Positions 63,370 to 64,000 of a DNA stretch of 64,000 bases are shown piece by piece. The position numbers and the translations under genes were made by a program. Where the stretch lies: the NCBI GenBank assembly GCA_016865505.2, contig AP025252.1, forward strand, positions 2,914,001 through 2,978,000. Reading direction: 5' to 3'. The notes under the pieces were generated by a model. It saw only the letters and a list, made by a program, of their open reading frames with translations, did not search any database and was not told where the DNA came from. The DNA is from Bryobacterales bacterium F-183 (GTDB taxonomy: Bacteria; Acidobacteriota; Terriglobia; Bryobacterales; Bryobacteraceae). Each line of letters begins with the position of its first letter. Positions within the stretch are counted from its first letter, which is position 1.

Positions 63370-64000
63370 TTAGCCGAGGCCCATGCGCTCTAATTTTCGA
63401 TAGAGCGTTTTGCGTTCGATGCCGAGTACTTTGGCCGCGCGGGACTTGTTGTTGTTGCAGGCGGCGAGTACGCGGCGGATCTGTTCGGACTCGGTGTCGG
63501 CCAGCGTCTCACTGGCTTCCTGACGGGAATCCATGGTTTCGATGGCTTCTTTGACGGCCTCGGAATCGATGCGCTGTTGGGGCGCGAGGATCGCGAGGCG
63601 CTCCATCATGTGCTGCAACTGGCGGACGTTGCCGGGCCAGCTATACACCTGCATTGCTTTCACGCCGCTTTCGAGCAGTTTGGTTTTTTGGTTGTAGCGG
63701 GCGTTGTACTTCTTGACGAAGTAGTCGGCGAGTAGCGGGATGTCCTGCGAGCGTTCGCAGAGTGGCGGCACCTGGATGCGGACGACGTTGAGGCGAAACC
63801 AGAGGTCCTCACGGAACTTGCCTTCTTCAACGAGCTTGGGTACGTCTTTGTTGGTGGCAGCGACGACGCGGACATCGACTTTGCGGGACCGCGCAGAGCC
63901 GAGCGGGCGGATTTCGCGTTCCTGCAAAAAGCGCAGGAGTTTCAACTGAAAGCCGTGTTCAATGTCGCCGATTTCGTCCAAAAATACGGTGCCTTTGTCG
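63370..64000 (-). CDS. Sigma-54-dependent NtrC-family regulator, C-terminal part (runs off window)
   Basis: About 210 C-terminal residues of an AAA+ activator. The window starts at the Walker B region (GTVFLDEIGD), followed by FLQEREIRPLGSARSRKVDVRVVAATNKDV, the sensor II region (YSWPGNVRQLQHMMERL) and a C-terminal Fis-type helix-turn-helix (AACNNNKSRAAKVLGIERKTLYRKLERMGLG). Walker A and the GAFTGA loop lie beyond the right edge. It opens the promoter of sigma-54 RNA polymerase; the target is unknown. The stop is 22 bases upstream of the -35 box of the TonB receptor promoter. Confidence 0.94.
   Translation of the reverse strand, partial: DKGTVFLDEIGDIEHGFQLKLLRFLQEREIRPLGSARSRKVDVRVVAATNKDVPKLVEEGKFREDLWFRLNVVRIQVPPLCERSQDIPLLADYFVKKYNARYNQKTKLLESGVKAMQVYSWPGNVRQLQHMMERLAILAPQQRIDSEAVKEAIETMDSRQEASETLADTESEQIRRVLAACNNNKSRAAKVLGIERKTLYRKLERMGLG

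Overview
The window is a high-GC chromosomal stretch (about 60 to 63% GC in the lines I counted) whose gene content points to an Acidobacteriota bacterium of the Bryobacterales/Solibacteres type. The evidence is an Oar-like TonB receptor with a carboxypeptidase-regulatory N-terminus beside a TPR protein and an ASPIC/UnbV FG-GAP protein, the DUF1592-type cytochrome plus DUF1552 pair usually seen in Planctomycetes and Acidobacteria, a start of a PSCyt1/DUF1549-type cytochrome at the left edge, and a serine/threonine kinase fused to a formylglycine-enzyme-like domain. The lineage call is inference; there is no rRNA in the window. GTG and TTG starts are common and many genes abut or overlap by 4 bases.

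Layout. 0-5 kb: cytochrome fragment, prepilin peptidase and two glycosyltransferases, an HxlR regulator facing an NADP oxidoreductase, a site-2-type membrane protease and an HU protein. 5-14 kb: flavin reductase, kinase-FGE fusion, CoA transferase, TPR protein, ilvD, lytic transglycosylase, then an Rrf2 regulator overlapping a mono-haem cytochrome. 14.4-16.65 kb: a lower-GC accessory island with two overlapping genes of unrecognised family whose start codon sits in a perfect palindrome; this is the best candidate for an undescribed system. 16.6-20.3 kb: small stress/metabolism genes, a nucleoside symporter, an ankyrin protein and a cupin.

20.4-24.6 kb: a partial F-ATP synthase operon (b', b, delta, alpha, gamma) ending at a strong terminator; a, c, beta and epsilon are not here. 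24.6-28.3 kb: serC, an orphan antitoxin-like protein, an SDR gene and a tandem duplication of an exported CTERM-like protein that carries a relic of the SDR gene. 28.5-37.8 kb: purine nucleoside permease, S9 peptidase, cytochrome bd oxidase (cydAB), an isopropylmalate-type dehydrogenase, a family-39-like glycosyltransferase and galU. 37.8-42.4 kb: a two-component system with a four-half-site operator, a membrane-anchored methyltransferase, an OPT transporter and tRNA-Gln(CTG).

42.4-51.5 kb: an exported hypothetical behind unusual palindromes, LysR, PilZ, rfbD, hom, an exported methyltransferase, and a dut-sirtuin-larC-like operon. 51.5-64 kb: a nucleoside-hydrolase-like protein, the DUF1552/DUF1592 pair, an esterase, the ASPIC/TPR/TonB group and a truncated sigma-54 activator. 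Two whole-window signals stand out: the plus strand changes from C-rich to G-rich around 42-46 kb independently of gene direction, as at a replication origin, and the tetranucleotide GTAC is over-represented except in the accessory island.
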